Below, in pieces: positions 1 through 6,768 of a stretch of DNA of 17,721 nt. This DNA is from Rickettsiaceae bacterium. Its GTDB lineage: Bacteria; Pseudomonadota; Alphaproteobacteria; Rickettsiales; Rickettsiaceae. Below the pieces are notes generated by a model. That model was not told where the DNA came from, searched no databases, and worked only from the letters and a program-made list of their open reading frames with translations. Made by a program: the position numbers and the translations under genes. Where the stretch lies: positions 1 to 17,721 of the forward strand of contig JAOMYS010000008.1 in the NCBI GenBank assembly GCA_028372485.1, read 5' to 3'. Numbering within the stretch: the first letter of the stretch is position 1; each line of letters begins with the position of its first letter.

Positions 1-1
1 T

Positions 2-250
2 ATGTTGCATAATATGATCTACGAATATTTTGAGCTTACCAAACATATAAGGCATGATGAATAACATACTAAAATAAACTGCTATGATTTTAGGAACAAA
101 AGTTAGCGTGGTTTCCTGAATCTGCGTTAATGCTTGAAATAGTGAAATCATAAGACCAACAAGTAATGCAATAATAAGCACGGGGGCAGACATCATGATA
201 ATTACATAGATTGCCTCCCTTCCTACCTCGTTTATAAAACCTGGATCCAT
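2..250 (-). CDS. fliQ: Flagellar export gate protein FliQ (3' end cut by window edge)
   Basis: The first 83 codons of a FliQ protein are read from ATG at 250 leftward to the window edge with no stop. FliQ is a small inner-membrane protein of about 88-90 residues in the type III export gate (FliPQR-FlhB), so only a few C-terminal residues should be missing. The sequence shows the family pattern: a short N-terminus (MDPGFINEVGREAI), a hydrophobic segment at about residues 16-36, the conserved polar turn SLFQALTQIQETTLTFVPK at about 37-55, and a second hydrophobic segment at about 56-73. It lies 33 bp downstream of flgH on the same strand and is probably the next gene of the flgF-flgG-flgA-flgH operon. 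The ORF is too short and too truncated for many gene callers, but the match to FliQ is clear. Confidence 0.93.
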   Translation of the reverse strand, partial: MDPGFINEVGREAIYVIIMMSAPVLIIALLVGLMISLFQALTQIQETTLTFVPKIIAVYFSMLFIMPYMFGKLKIFVDHIMQH

Positions 251-283
251 AATCTTTGCCTATTTAACCAAACCATTTACATA

Positions 284-1042
284 TTAGAATGGAGAAATTA
301 TATCTATAATTTGCGCACCTGGCCTTGGCTGCTGAACATCACTTACAACGCCACGCCCTCCATAAGAAATACGAGCCTCTGCCATCTGATTCGTCATAAT
401 TGAATTATCACTAGATATATCTTTCGGTCTTATAATCCCTGCAACTTGTATTTCTCGTAATTCGTAATTTATCCTTACCTCTTGATGACCTTGTACCACA
501 AGATTACCGTTTGGAAGAATCTTCATTACTATTGCTGCAATCTCTGTTTTTACATCTTCTTTACGTGATATACCTCCGCTGCCAGTATGCAAGCGATTAC
601 TAGTTGTCTTAATTAGTGAGTCCATATTGGCAGTTGTTGTACTTGATGAAAGAGATTTTTGTATCACCCCTTCTTTGCCAAATAAATTAGGAATGCCCAA
701 ACTATCGCTACCACTGCGTTTTTGGTTAGTAGAATTATTCAAAGTCGCATTATCTTTGATATTTACTACTACCCTTATTATATCACCCACCCTCCAAGCT
801 CTACTATCTCTGAAGAATTTTGTAGAACCTGGTTTCCATAAAGAATTTGTTTTCCTCATATATGCATGCTGATCTCTTTCCTTTTCTATCCTGCGCATGA
901 CCTCTTCCTCATCTTCACGGGTTTCTGGAATCTCTATTTTTTCAAAAGTTGGAGCTTTGCCAATTCTTTTGAGGCGTCCCAAGCTATCAGTACATGATGA
1001 CAAAGAAAATATGATTAATAAAAATGGTAGTAATCTAATCAT
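284..1042 (-). CDS. flgH: Flagellar L-ring lipoprotein FlgH
   Basis: FlgH forms the L-ring, the bushing that carries the flagellar rod through the outer membrane. The 252-residue product begins with a lipoprotein signal peptide ending in the lipobox LSSC, so Cys17 would be lipidated. The FlgH core is visible: a tryptophan-containing segment near residues 65-85 (RDSRAWRVGDIIRVVV), a serine/threonine-rich middle, then LPNGNLVVQGHQEVRINYE and the C-terminal block AEARISYGGRGVV ending in DIISPF. Length is normal for the family. The start at 1042 overlaps the flgA stop in an ATGA arrangement, which indicates translational coupling. It requires FlgA and FlgI for P- and L-ring assembly; flgI is not in this window. 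An L-ring gene implies an outer membrane. Confidence 0.96.
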   Translation of the reverse strand: MIRLLPFLLIIFSLSSCTDSLGRLKRIGKAPTFEKIEIPETREDEEEVMRRIEKERDQHAYMRKTNSLWKPGSTKFFRDSRAWRVGDIIRVVVNIKDNATLNNSTNQKRSGSDSLGIPNLFGKEGVIQKSLSSSTTTANMDSLIKTTSNRLHTGSGGISRKEDVKTEIAAIVMKILPNGNLVVQGHQEVRINYELREIQVAGIIRPKDISSDNSIMTNQMAEARISYGGRGVVSDVQQPRPGAQIIDIISPF

Positions 1043-1722
1043 TCTTGTACACCCACTTGAACAGTATTTTTATTTGTTACTTGCGCAAGTAACATTGCAC
1101 CAGATGTACTATTTTTCACTTTTATCATGTCTCCCACTGCCCCGGCACCCATGGCCACGCCTACGGTTTTTAAGTTAATAGTGCCAGAGGAATATATAAT
1201 ACTCACAGGGTCATTCTGTTTAATCACAGATGGTCTAGACACATCACTTAATTTAAACATATTACCCATTGAAATATATTTTTTTGCCTGCATGCCTATA
1301 ATATCTGATTGATCTGTAATATAGTCGTTTTTGAGTGAATCAATTTTTGTTTTTTGAGTTGTTAAATCATTTTCTTGAATGATATGAGCAAATTTTATAT
1401 ATCTAGCTGCAACTGGCGTCATGATATATGAATTATAACGACCAGATACAGTATCCGTCTTCCCATCATTATACTGAATTTTGATTCTAAAACTGGAATA
1501 TTTAGGATCAAAATGTTCTATAATTATTGAATCAATCTCTTCCTGTCTGCCTTTTATATCGTTAATTTTCTTACCTGAATTATATTGATGTTCAATCACT
1601 ACACGAGTATCTGTAATTTTCTCCTGCAATAATTCATCAACAATATTATCTACAAAATCCGCATAGGAATTGAAGGATTGCATAATCAGAGTAATGAAGA
1701 ATGAGAATAATATTTTTTTCAT
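1039..1722 (-). CDS. flgA: Flagellar P-ring assembly chaperone FlgA
   Basis: FlgA is a periplasmic chaperone for assembly of the FlgI P-ring around the rod. The 227-residue product starts with a Sec signal peptide (MKKILFSFFITLIM, likely cleaved after NSYA). The C-terminal half carries the SAF/ChapFlgA fold: a segment from MTPVAARYIKFAHIIQENDL at about residue 101, a second block with AKKYISMGNMFKLSDV and VIKQNDPVSIIYSSG, and the glycine-rich end VGVAMGAGAVGDMIKVKNS followed by AQVTNKNTVQVG. These are the standard FlgA landmarks. It sits between flgG (27 bp upstream) and flgH (4-bp overlap) in one operon, an order typical of alphaproteobacteria. Confidence 0.93.
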   Translation of the reverse strand: MKKILFSFFITLIMQSFNSYADFVDNIVDELLQEKITDTRVVIEHQYNSGKKINDIKGRQEEIDSIIIEHFDPKYSSFRIKIQYNDGKTDTVSGRYNSYIMTPVAARYIKFAHIIQENDLTTQKTKIDSLKNDYITDQSDIIGMQAKKYISMGNMFKLSDVSRPSVIKQNDPVSIIYSSGTINLKTVGVAMGAGAVGDMIKVKNSTSGAMLLAQVTNKNTVQVGVQE

Positions 1723-1749
1723 ATTCGTAAAATAAATATCAAGATAGGA

Positions 1750-2544
1750 TTATTTTATATTATTAGTATTTTCTAGGATTTTATCCTCCGTGCTAATAAC
1801 CCTAGTATTGAGCTCATATGCTCTTTGAGCTTCAATTAGCTTTGTCAATTCTTCAACAGATTTTACATTCGAAGTCTCAACAAAGCCTTGCTTTATTCTA
1901 TTTGTCATATCTCCAATAACAATGGGTTCTCCAGATGCGATAGTCTCAACCAATAAATTATTTCCAATTGCCTCAAGGCCACTATCATTTTGGAAAGTAA
2001 ATAACTCAACCTGACCAATCTCTATGCTTTGAGCAGGGTTATCTGGGCTTGGTGCAGTAATCTTACCATCACTGGATATTTGCACATCTTCTGTTGTAAT
2101 ATTTGCAGGAATAGAAATAGCAGAAGCAAATGAGCTTCCATCTAATGTCACAATGTTTCCAGTATCTGGGTCTTTTTTAAAAGATCCAGCTCTAGTGTAA
2201 CCTACTTTTCCATTAGGGAGAGTAACTGCAAAATATCCATTTCCAGTAATTGCCATATCAAGCGCATGGAAAGTCTGACGCAAAGCCCCAGGCTCCATAT
2301 TTCTAGATGTTCCTTGTATCTTTGTTCCCATACCTATTTGAACACCAACTGGTCTTGTAGTAGCTTCTGCATGTTCCAAAATACCTGATTTCTTCAAATT
2401 CATATAAAATAAATCTGAGAATGATGCCTCCATTCTTTTGTAACCATCGGTATTAACATTTGCTACATTATTCGAAATAGTATCAATTCTAAGCTGTTGC
2501 GCTTGCGCTCCAGTAACTGCTGCACTCATTGCTATTGATGCCAT
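1750..2544 (-). CDS. flgG: Flagellar distal rod protein FlgG
   Basis: FlgG builds the distal rod, the drive shaft between the proximal rod and the hook, and is exported by the flagellar type III system. The 264-residue length is the usual one. The N-terminal rod motif is present (QQLRIDTISNNVANVNTDGYK at about residues 16-36), followed by GNGYFAV and GYTRAGSFKKDPDTGNIVT in the hook-basal body domain. The C-terminal motif is VEELTKLIEAQRAYELNTRVI at about 230-250. There is no signal peptide, as expected for a type III export substrate. It lies 9 bp downstream of flgF and 27 bp upstream of flgA. Confidence 0.97.
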   Translation of the reverse strand: MASIAMSAAVTGAQAQQLRIDTISNNVANVNTDGYKRMEASFSDLFYMNLKKSGILEHAEATTRPVGVQIGMGTKIQGTSRNMEPGALRQTFHALDMAITGNGYFAVTLPNGKVGYTRAGSFKKDPDTGNIVTLDGSSFASAISIPANITTEDVQISSDGKITAPSPDNPAQSIEIGQVELFTFQNDSGLEAIGNNLLVETIASGEPIVIGDMTNRIKQGFVETSNVKSVEELTKLIEAQRAYELNTRVISTEDKILENTNNIK

Positions 2545-2553
2545 AAAATACCT

Positions 2554-3345
2554 TTATTTTGTTAGTTTATTAATCGCAGATGTTTCCATGTCATTAACTT
2601 TTGACATTAGATCAGTTGTTATTTCAAATGCTCTTTGCATTTCCACCATTTGTGCTATAGCTTGTGTTGGATTCACGTTTGCCCCTCTTAAAGCTCCCGA
2701 GATAATTACATAATCTTCTAAAGGAATACTCTCATTCTCAGATACATACATATTGCTTCCTGCTTTTGACAAACTTTCTAGAGGATCAAAACCAAACACT
2801 CCTATCTTTCCTACCTCTTCTCCATTCACGAATACTGCTCCGCTTCTTGCAATATCTATATTTTCAAAATTATCTGGGATTTCAATTGGCTCTCCTTCTA
2901 TGCTGAGATATGGAAATCCACTATTATTTACAAGAATTCCTTGATTGTTAATCACCATAGAACCATCAAGGGTATATCTTACCCCAGCAGAAGTCATTAA
3001 TTTAAAATACCCTTTTCCAGCGATCGCAACATCTGTTGGTTTATTTGTAACTTTGATTGCCCCAGAATCGCCACTGCGATAGATTTTATCAATCGTTACA
3101 AATGAATTATTACTCTTCTTATTCCTGTAAGATGATTTGAATAATATGCTGTCCTGTTCAAAACCAACTGTATTAGAGTTTGCAGCATTATTTGCGATAA
3201 CATCCAATTGCCTATGTCGTACAATCTGGCTTGATAAAGCGACATATGAGGCATTGTTTGCATAGCTTGCATTGGCAAAAATAAACAGCTCAAGTAGCAA
3301 AATATACAAAAAAGATACAGCTAGTTTTTTTATAAAATTTTGCAT
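2554..3345 (-). CDS. flgF: Flagellar proximal rod protein FlgF with an N-terminal signal-peptide-like extension
   Basis: FlgF is a proximal rod subunit. The body is typical: NNASYVALSSQIVRHRQLDV followed by IANNAANSNTVGFEQDSILF, then AGKGYFKLMTSAGVRYTLDG, and the C-terminal motif NPTQAIAQMVEMQRAFEITT. FlgF proteins normally begin at or just before the NASYVAL block. Here about 30 residues precede it, with lysines (IKK), a hydrophobic run of about 16 residues (LAVSFLYILLLELFIF) and small residues ANASYA, the layout of a Sec signal peptide cleaved just before NNASYVAL. I chose ATG at 3345; a GTG at 3348 directly before it is also possible. No ATG, GTG or TTG lies between the hydrophobic run and the FlgF core. 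A 163-bp region separates it from divergent fliL. Confidence 0.93.
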   Translation of the reverse strand: MQNFIKKLAVSFLYILLLELFIFANASYANNASYVALSSQIVRHRQLDVIANNAANSNTVGFEQDSILFKSSYRNKKSNNSFVTIDKIYRSGDSGAIKVTNKPTDVAIAGKGYFKLMTSAGVRYTLDGSMVINNQGILVNNSGFPYLSIEGEPIEIPDNFENIDIARSGAVFVNGEEVGKIGVFGFDPLESLSKAGSNMYVSENESIPLEDYVIISGALRGANVNPTQAIAQMVEMQRAFEITTDLMSKVNDMETSAINKLTK

Positions 3346-3348
3346 CAC

Positions 3349-3511
3349 ATAATCGCTTTATTATCTTTCCAGATATATTTAGACTGATTTTTCGTATAGT
3401 GTAAATAATATCTTGCTCTGATAACAAAAATTTTATCTTTTATGTAGTTTTGAACTACTAAAGTATATTACAGCAGGCATTATTAGGTGTGAATTTGATA
3501 TAAGGATAGAT
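3349..3511. promoter_or_regulatory. Divergent flagellar promoter region (flgF / fliL)
   Basis: This 163-bp AT-rich gap separates the divergent flgF and fliL genes and must hold the promoters of both flagellar operons. The fliL ribosome binding site is probably AAGGAT just upstream of 3512. Several AT-rich -10-like hexamers are visible, but none has a convincing -35 at the right distance, so I do not assign exact promoters. The clearest element is a perfect dyad, listed separately. Confidence 0.6.
3444..3458. promoter_or_regulatory. Dyad GTAGTT-TTG-AACTAC, possible operator
   Basis: This is a perfect inverted repeat with 6-bp arms and a 3-bp spacer, 54 bp before the fliL start in the flgF/fliL divergent region. 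Its size and symmetry suit a dimeric repressor or activator site. No T-run follows it that would suggest a terminator. The regulatory role is inference from position alone. Confidence 0.35.
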
Positions 3512-4084
3512 ATGGCAGACGAAGATCCAGAGAATGATGACAACAATGATGATGCACTTGAACCGAAGGAAGTAGAGGGTGATGATACTGAGAAGGAAAA
3601 AAGTACCGAAAAAAATAAAAAGAATGAAAAAAGAAGGAATATAATTATTGCTATGTCCCTACTATTCGTTGTCGCAGGGGGGTTATATTTTTTCTTTTTT
3701 GTTATTAATGCACCACAAAAAACCATTCCAACACAAGACAAAAAGAGTATAGAAACAAAGTTACAAAAACCTGTGGAGCAGAATGTATATCTTGACGTAG
3801 ATCCCATTACAGTCGGCCTGATGCACACAAGTAACAAGAGACAGCAATTAAGAATACAATTCACTTTGAGGCTATCTTCAAAAGAAGAGAGTGCAACAAT
3901 AGCAAATAAATTACCCATTATCAGAGATACTTTAATTACTTTTTTAAGTAGCATGAGAGCTACGGACTTTAATAGCTCAAATAGCATTTTATATTTAAAG
4001 GAGGAAATGGCTAAAAGAGTAAATAAAATTATATCACCAATAGTAGCGCAGGAAATTCTATTTCAAGAAATTACTCTCAATTAG
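3512..4084 (+). CDS. fliL: Flagellar basal body-associated protein FliL
   Basis: FliL is a single-pass inner-membrane protein that surrounds the stator units and supports motor torque. The 190-residue product has a cytoplasmic N-terminus of about 44 residues that is very acidic and then lysine-rich (ADEDPENDDNNDD, later KEKSTEKNKKNEKRRN). One membrane segment follows at about residues 45-66 (IIIAMSLLFVVAGGLYFFFF). The periplasmic FliL domain covers about 88-190 and contains VYLDVDPITVGLM, LRIQFTLRL, LPIIRDTLITFLSS and a C-terminal VAQEILFQEITLN. The final part matches the family pattern in which the domain ends close to the C-terminus. It opens the plus-strand operon and is 23 bp upstream of fliM. 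The charged N-terminus is longer than in many FliL proteins. Confidence 0.94.
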   Translation: MADEDPENDDNNDDALEPKEVEGDDTEKEKSTEKNKKNEKRRNIIIAMSLLFVVAGGLYFFFFVINAPQKTIPTQDKKSIETKLQKPVEQNVYLDVDPITVGLMHTSNKRQQLRIQFTLRLSSKEESATIANKLPIIRDTLITFLSSMRATDFNSSNSILYLKEEMAKRVNKIISPIVAQEILFQEITLN

Positions 4085-4107
4085 CTATACATTAGAATGG
4101 AATAAAG

Positions 4108-5025
4108 ATGACGAAAGAAGATTCAAAGAAAAAAGACAATAAAAAAAGCGGAATCAAGGCTGTTTTGGATCATTCCTTGCAGTCTTATGATAAGCTACCA
4201 ATGCTTGAGATCATTTTTGAAAAATTTATAACACAACTCAGCACTGCACTTCGTAATCTTACATCTGAAGCAGTAGATGTATCTATAGACAATATCAAAT
4301 CCTTACGTTTTGAAGATTATTTTAAGTCTCATAATACTCCTTTATCTATCATTGTATTTAAAGCTGTAGAATGGAGCAATTTAGGATTATTGGTTTTGGA
4401 AAATAACACTATACTCTCTTTTATAGATTTATTACTCGGGGGAAAAAGAGGCAATTCAGAAAATAAATCTGATTCAGAAAAAACACTTACATCAATTGAA
4501 CAAGGCTTAGCACGACAAATATCTGATACAATTTTATCAGAGCTCAGCCTTGCATTTAATCATATCAGTCCAACTACTTTTGCATTTGATCGTCTGGAAC
4601 ATAATCCAAACTTCGTCACAATAGCAAGACCAGGAGACGCAGTGATTCTCATAACGTTTAGCATAGTTATTGAGGGGCAAGCAAAATATCTTGAATTGTT
4701 AATACCATATAAAACGATTGAACCAATAAAAGAGCAAATGCAACAAGTATTTTTAGGAGATAAATTTAACATAGATCAAGACTGGGAGCGCATGCTTGCT
4801 GATAATGTACATAATATTGAACTCTCTATTGAAGCTGTAATAACAGATAAGATCTCAACAGTAAAAGAAGTCTCAAATCTCAAAATTGGCGACACTATTG
4901 TGATGGATCACGCAAAGGACAAAGAAATTACGGTGCGCACAGGGTCAATTCCGATATTTACAGGTCATATTGGCAAAGTAGAGAATAAACTCGCTATTAA
5001 TTTGAAACATTTTATTAAAGAATAA
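4108..5025 (+). CDS. fliM: Flagellar motor switch protein FliM, lacking the CheY-binding N-terminus
   Basis: FliM is the middle-ring component of the cytoplasmic C-ring, linking FliG to FliN. The 305-residue product has the CheC-like middle domain (LPMLEIIFEKFITQLSTALR from about residue 31, then FIDLLLGGKRG, LTSIEQGLARQISDTILSEL and SIVIEGQAKYLELLIPY) and a C-terminal SpoA domain (about 230-305, with LKIGDTIVMD, and GHIGKVENKLAINL). Typical FliM proteins start with a short motif of the form LSQDEIDALL that binds phosphorylated CheY, joined by a linker. Here the N-terminus is only a lysine-rich tail (MTKEDSKKKDNKKSG), and the core begins almost at once. No upstream in-frame start would restore the motif. 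It is 6 bp upstream of the DUF6468 gene. Confidence 0.95.
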   Translation: MTKEDSKKKDNKKSGIKAVLDHSLQSYDKLPMLEIIFEKFITQLSTALRNLTSEAVDVSIDNIKSLRFEDYFKSHNTPLSIIVFKAVEWSNLGLLVLENNTILSFIDLLLGGKRGNSENKSDSEKTLTSIEQGLARQISDTILSELSLAFNHISPTTFAFDRLEHNPNFVTIARPGDAVILITFSIVIEGQAKYLELLIPYKTIEPIKEQMQQVFLGDKFNIDQDWERMLADNVHNIELSIEAVITDKISTVKEVSNLKIGDTIVMDHAKDKEITVRTGSIPIFTGHIGKVENKLAINLKHFIKE

Positions 5026-5031
5026 TTACTT

Positions 5032-5559
5032 ATGATATTACTAGATATACTTCTTTTGATGATGATCACCATATGTATAGGATATTGCTATATATTAAAT
5101 AAGCGCATAAGAAACCTGCATAATAGTAGAGTAGAATTTGCGAGAATGATCAAGGAGCTCAACATATCTATTGTCAAAGCTGAAAATAATATCAACAGAA
5201 TGAGCGAACTTAGTAAAGTTACAAGCGCAGAGATACAATCCTCTGTTAATGAAGCTCAAAGTTTATCTACAGAATTAGCAGATATGCACGAATCAGGAGA
5301 TTATCTACTTTCTAAGATAGCTAGGGCAATAAAAGATTATAAGAGTCTCATAGATAATGAAGTAATAAAAGATGAACGATATTTCTCTGAAAGTGATATA
5401 AAAAATAATAAAGCAGAGGAAGAATATGATATATCATATGCAGAACATCTGAAACAATTCATACAAAAAATAGTACCGAAACAAAAAGAAAGACAACGTA
5501 GCACTCTAAACCAGATGCACTACTATGATTCTTTAAGAAAAATCAATGTAAGAAAATGA
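5032..5559 (+). CDS. DUF6468 membrane-anchored coiled-coil protein of the flagellar operon
   Basis: The 175-residue product has an N-terminal membrane anchor (about residues 2-23, ILLDILLLMMITICIGYCYI) followed by LNKRIRNLHNSRVEFARMIK and a long predicted coiled coil to about residue 115. The C-terminal part is charged and probably disordered. This matches the DUF6468 family, which in alphaproteobacteria usually lies between fliM and a MotE-like gene. The biochemical role is not established. Position between fliM and motE suggests a function in the motor or stator. The gene starts 6 bp after fliM and its stop overlaps the motE start (ATGA), so the two are probably co-translated. Confidence 0.85.
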   Translation: MILLDILLLMMITICIGYCYILNKRIRNLHNSRVEFARMIKELNISIVKAENNINRMSELSKVTSAEIQSSVNEAQSLSTELADMHESGDYLLSKIARAIKDYKSLIDNEVIKDERYFSESDIKNNKAEEEYDISYAEHLKQFIQKIVPKQKERQRSTLNQMHYYDSLRKINVRK

Positions 5560-6230
5560 GATCAATATTATTTTCACCTATATTAATGCTATTCTTGCTT
5601 ATGCTTATTGCAAAAGCACTAATGCTGTGTAGTCGTATACAAGAGCAAGTCACTTATGCCATGGATACTATAGTCTCATCTGTACTTGTTGATACCGCTT
5701 ATGCAGCATCAACAAGTACAGATGAGACTGATGTTAATCCAAGTAACTCTCTGGAGGAAGAAGAATACGATCAGAAAAGCAAGCGCAACTATACTGATGC
5801 CACAAAAATCAATGTTCTACCCACTCTAACACAATCTGAGATGCGTCTTTTGAAAGAGCTTTCAAAAAGAAGAGAAAAGCTAGAAGAAAATAGGCAAAAA
5901 CTAGAGTTAAGGGAACAAGTATTAAAAGCGACTGAAGAAAAATTGGCACAAAAATTACTTGATTTAGAAACAAGACAGATACAGCTTGAAGAATTAATGA
6001 AACAATACGACAAGAAAGAGACTAACCAGATACTAAGTCTTGTGAAAATTTATGAAACAATGAAGCCAAAAGACGCAGCCAATATCTTTGATGAGTTAGA
6101 TAGCACAGTACTATTTAGAGTTGCAAGCAATATGAAGGAAGTAAAGCTTGCCCCTATTATTGCCAATATGAGCACAGCAAAAGCTAGAGAGCTATCAATG
6201 GAGCTTGCCAAACAAAAGAGTTTTGAATAA
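5556..6230 (+). CDS. motE: MotE-like flagellar motility chaperone (MgtE-N-type C-terminal domain)
   Basis: MotE proteins are described as periplasmic chaperones that support stator-associated factors such as MotC. The 224-residue product has an N-terminal hydrophobic segment (about residues 5-24, LFSPILMLFLLMLIAKALML), a short linker with DTAYAAS that could be a signal peptidase site, and an acidic spacer. A long heptad coiled coil follows at about 90-150 (SKRREKLEENRQKLELREQV and so on). The C-terminal domain reads KPKDAANIFDELDSTVLFRV followed by ASNMKEVKLAPIIANMS, the MgtE-N-like motif seen in MotE. It closes the flagellar run. The linker region at codons 39-58 is encoded by a perfect 22-bp inverted repeat (listed separately). 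The gene ends 11 bp before ccmD. Confidence 0.88.
   Translation: MRSILFSPILMLFLLMLIAKALMLCSRIQEQVTYAMDTIVSSVLVDTAYAASTSTDETDVNPSNSLEEEEYDQKSKRNYTDATKINVLPTLTQSEMRLLKELSKRREKLEENRQKLELREQVLKATEEKLAQKLLDLETRQIQLEELMKQYDKKETNQILSLVKIYETMKPKDAANIFDELDSTVLFRVASNMKEVKLAPIIANMSTAKARELSMELAKQKSFE
5672..5729. repeat. Perfect 22-bp inverted repeat inside the motE coding sequence
   Basis: The left arm at 5672-5693 begins AGTCTCATCTG and the right arm at 5708-5729 ends CAGATGAGACT. All 22 positions are complementary, with a 14-nt spacer at 5694-5707. It encodes the residues around VSSVLVDTAYAASTSTDE just after the membrane segment of MotE. As RNA it would form a 22-bp uninterrupted hairpin, far stronger than anything else noticed in the coding DNA here. 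No T-run follows, so it is not a standard terminator. Possible explanations are an in-frame palindromic insertion comparable to rickettsial palindromic elements, an RNase III or mRNA-stability site, or a translation-slowing hairpin. Confidence 0.9.
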
Positions 6231-6241
6231 AATGCATCATT

Positions 6242-6358
6242 ATGATTTTATACTTACTTAGCGCATATAGTTTTACTCTCTCTGTGCTTAGTCTAACTAT
6301 ATTGAAAATATTGTTTGATTATTACAAAACTCATCGTGAATACAAGAAAGATAAATAG
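6242..6358 (+). CDS. ccmD: Small membrane protein CcmD (heme exporter subunit D)
   Basis: This is a 38-codon ORF. The product begins MILYLLSAYSFTLSVLSLTI and has one membrane segment at about residues 3-24, then a charged tail with YYKTHREYKKDK. CcmD is a tiny single-pass protein of the CcmABCD heme-delivery complex. Its hallmark is an aromatic-alanine-tyrosine stretch at the start of the membrane segment, followed by a basic cytoplasmic tail; the SAYSFTL pattern fits. The decisive support is position: its stop overlaps the start of ccmE by 23 bp, and ccmD-ccmE is the usual order. An ATG at 6232 in another frame reaches a stop after nine codons and is not the start. Confidence 0.82.
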   Translation: MILYLLSAYSFTLSVLSLTILKILFDYYKTHREYKKDK

Positions 6359-6731
6359 GCTAATTACTATTCTCGTCATATTATCTATTTGCTCGTCTGG
6401 AGTATATATCATACTTTCTAACTTGAGTGATAATATCGTATTCTTTTATCCGCCATCTGAAATACCAAAAACAATATCAAATACTGAAAAGATTCGTGTA
6501 GGAGGACTTGTAAAGCAAGGGTCAATACAAAAAATTGCATCCAATAAAATTCTCTTTACGATAGAAGATAATAAATCAGAATTACAAATAGAATATGAAG
6601 GTATAACACCTGCATTATTTCGTGAAAGACAGGGGATAGTTGCAGAAGGAAAATTCTCAGACGATCATCTTTTTATTGCATCAAAATTACTGTCAAAGCA
6701 TGACGAAAATTATCGCCCTCCTGTTGATTAG
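6336..6731 (+). CDS. ccmE: Cytochrome c maturation heme chaperone CcmE
   Basis: CcmE is a membrane-anchored periplasmic chaperone that binds heme covalently through a histidine and passes it to the CcmFH ligase for attachment to apocytochrome c. I place the start at GTG 6336, giving 131 residues beginning MNTRKINRLI, as in other CcmE proteins; the longer TTG start at 6315 adds seven unlikely residues. There is one membrane segment at about residues 8-28. The OB-fold follows with IRVGGLVKQGSIQK, VEYEG-like IEYEGITPALFRERQG and VAEGKF. The heme-binding motif KHDENYRPP near the end places the ligand at His122. The short C-terminal tail after the motif is normal. No other ccm genes are in the window. 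Confidence 0.95.
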   Translation: MNTRKINRLITILVILSICSSGVYIILSNLSDNIVFFYPPSEIPKTISNTEKIRVGGLVKQGSIQKIASNKILFTIEDNKSELQIEYEGITPALFRERQGIVAEGKFSDDHLFIASKLLSKHDENYRPPVD

Positions 6732-6768
6732 TCTACTATAGTTCTGTACGAACAGCTTAGAGGAAAAA

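Noticed and set aside
3433..3987. 184-codon minus-strand ORF opposite fliL
   Set aside because: Serine/phenylalanine-rich shadow of the acidic and lysine-rich fliL coding sequence, with no plausible ribosome site or domain.
6315..6335. TTG start for ccmE seven codons upstream
   Set aside because: The GTG at 6336 gives the normal CcmE N-terminus MNTRKINR; the upstream residues match nothing in the family.
6732..6768. Short inverted repeat GTTC-TGTAC-GAAC between convergent ccmE and fabD as a terminator
   Set aside because: The stem has only four base pairs, and no T-run follows on either strand.
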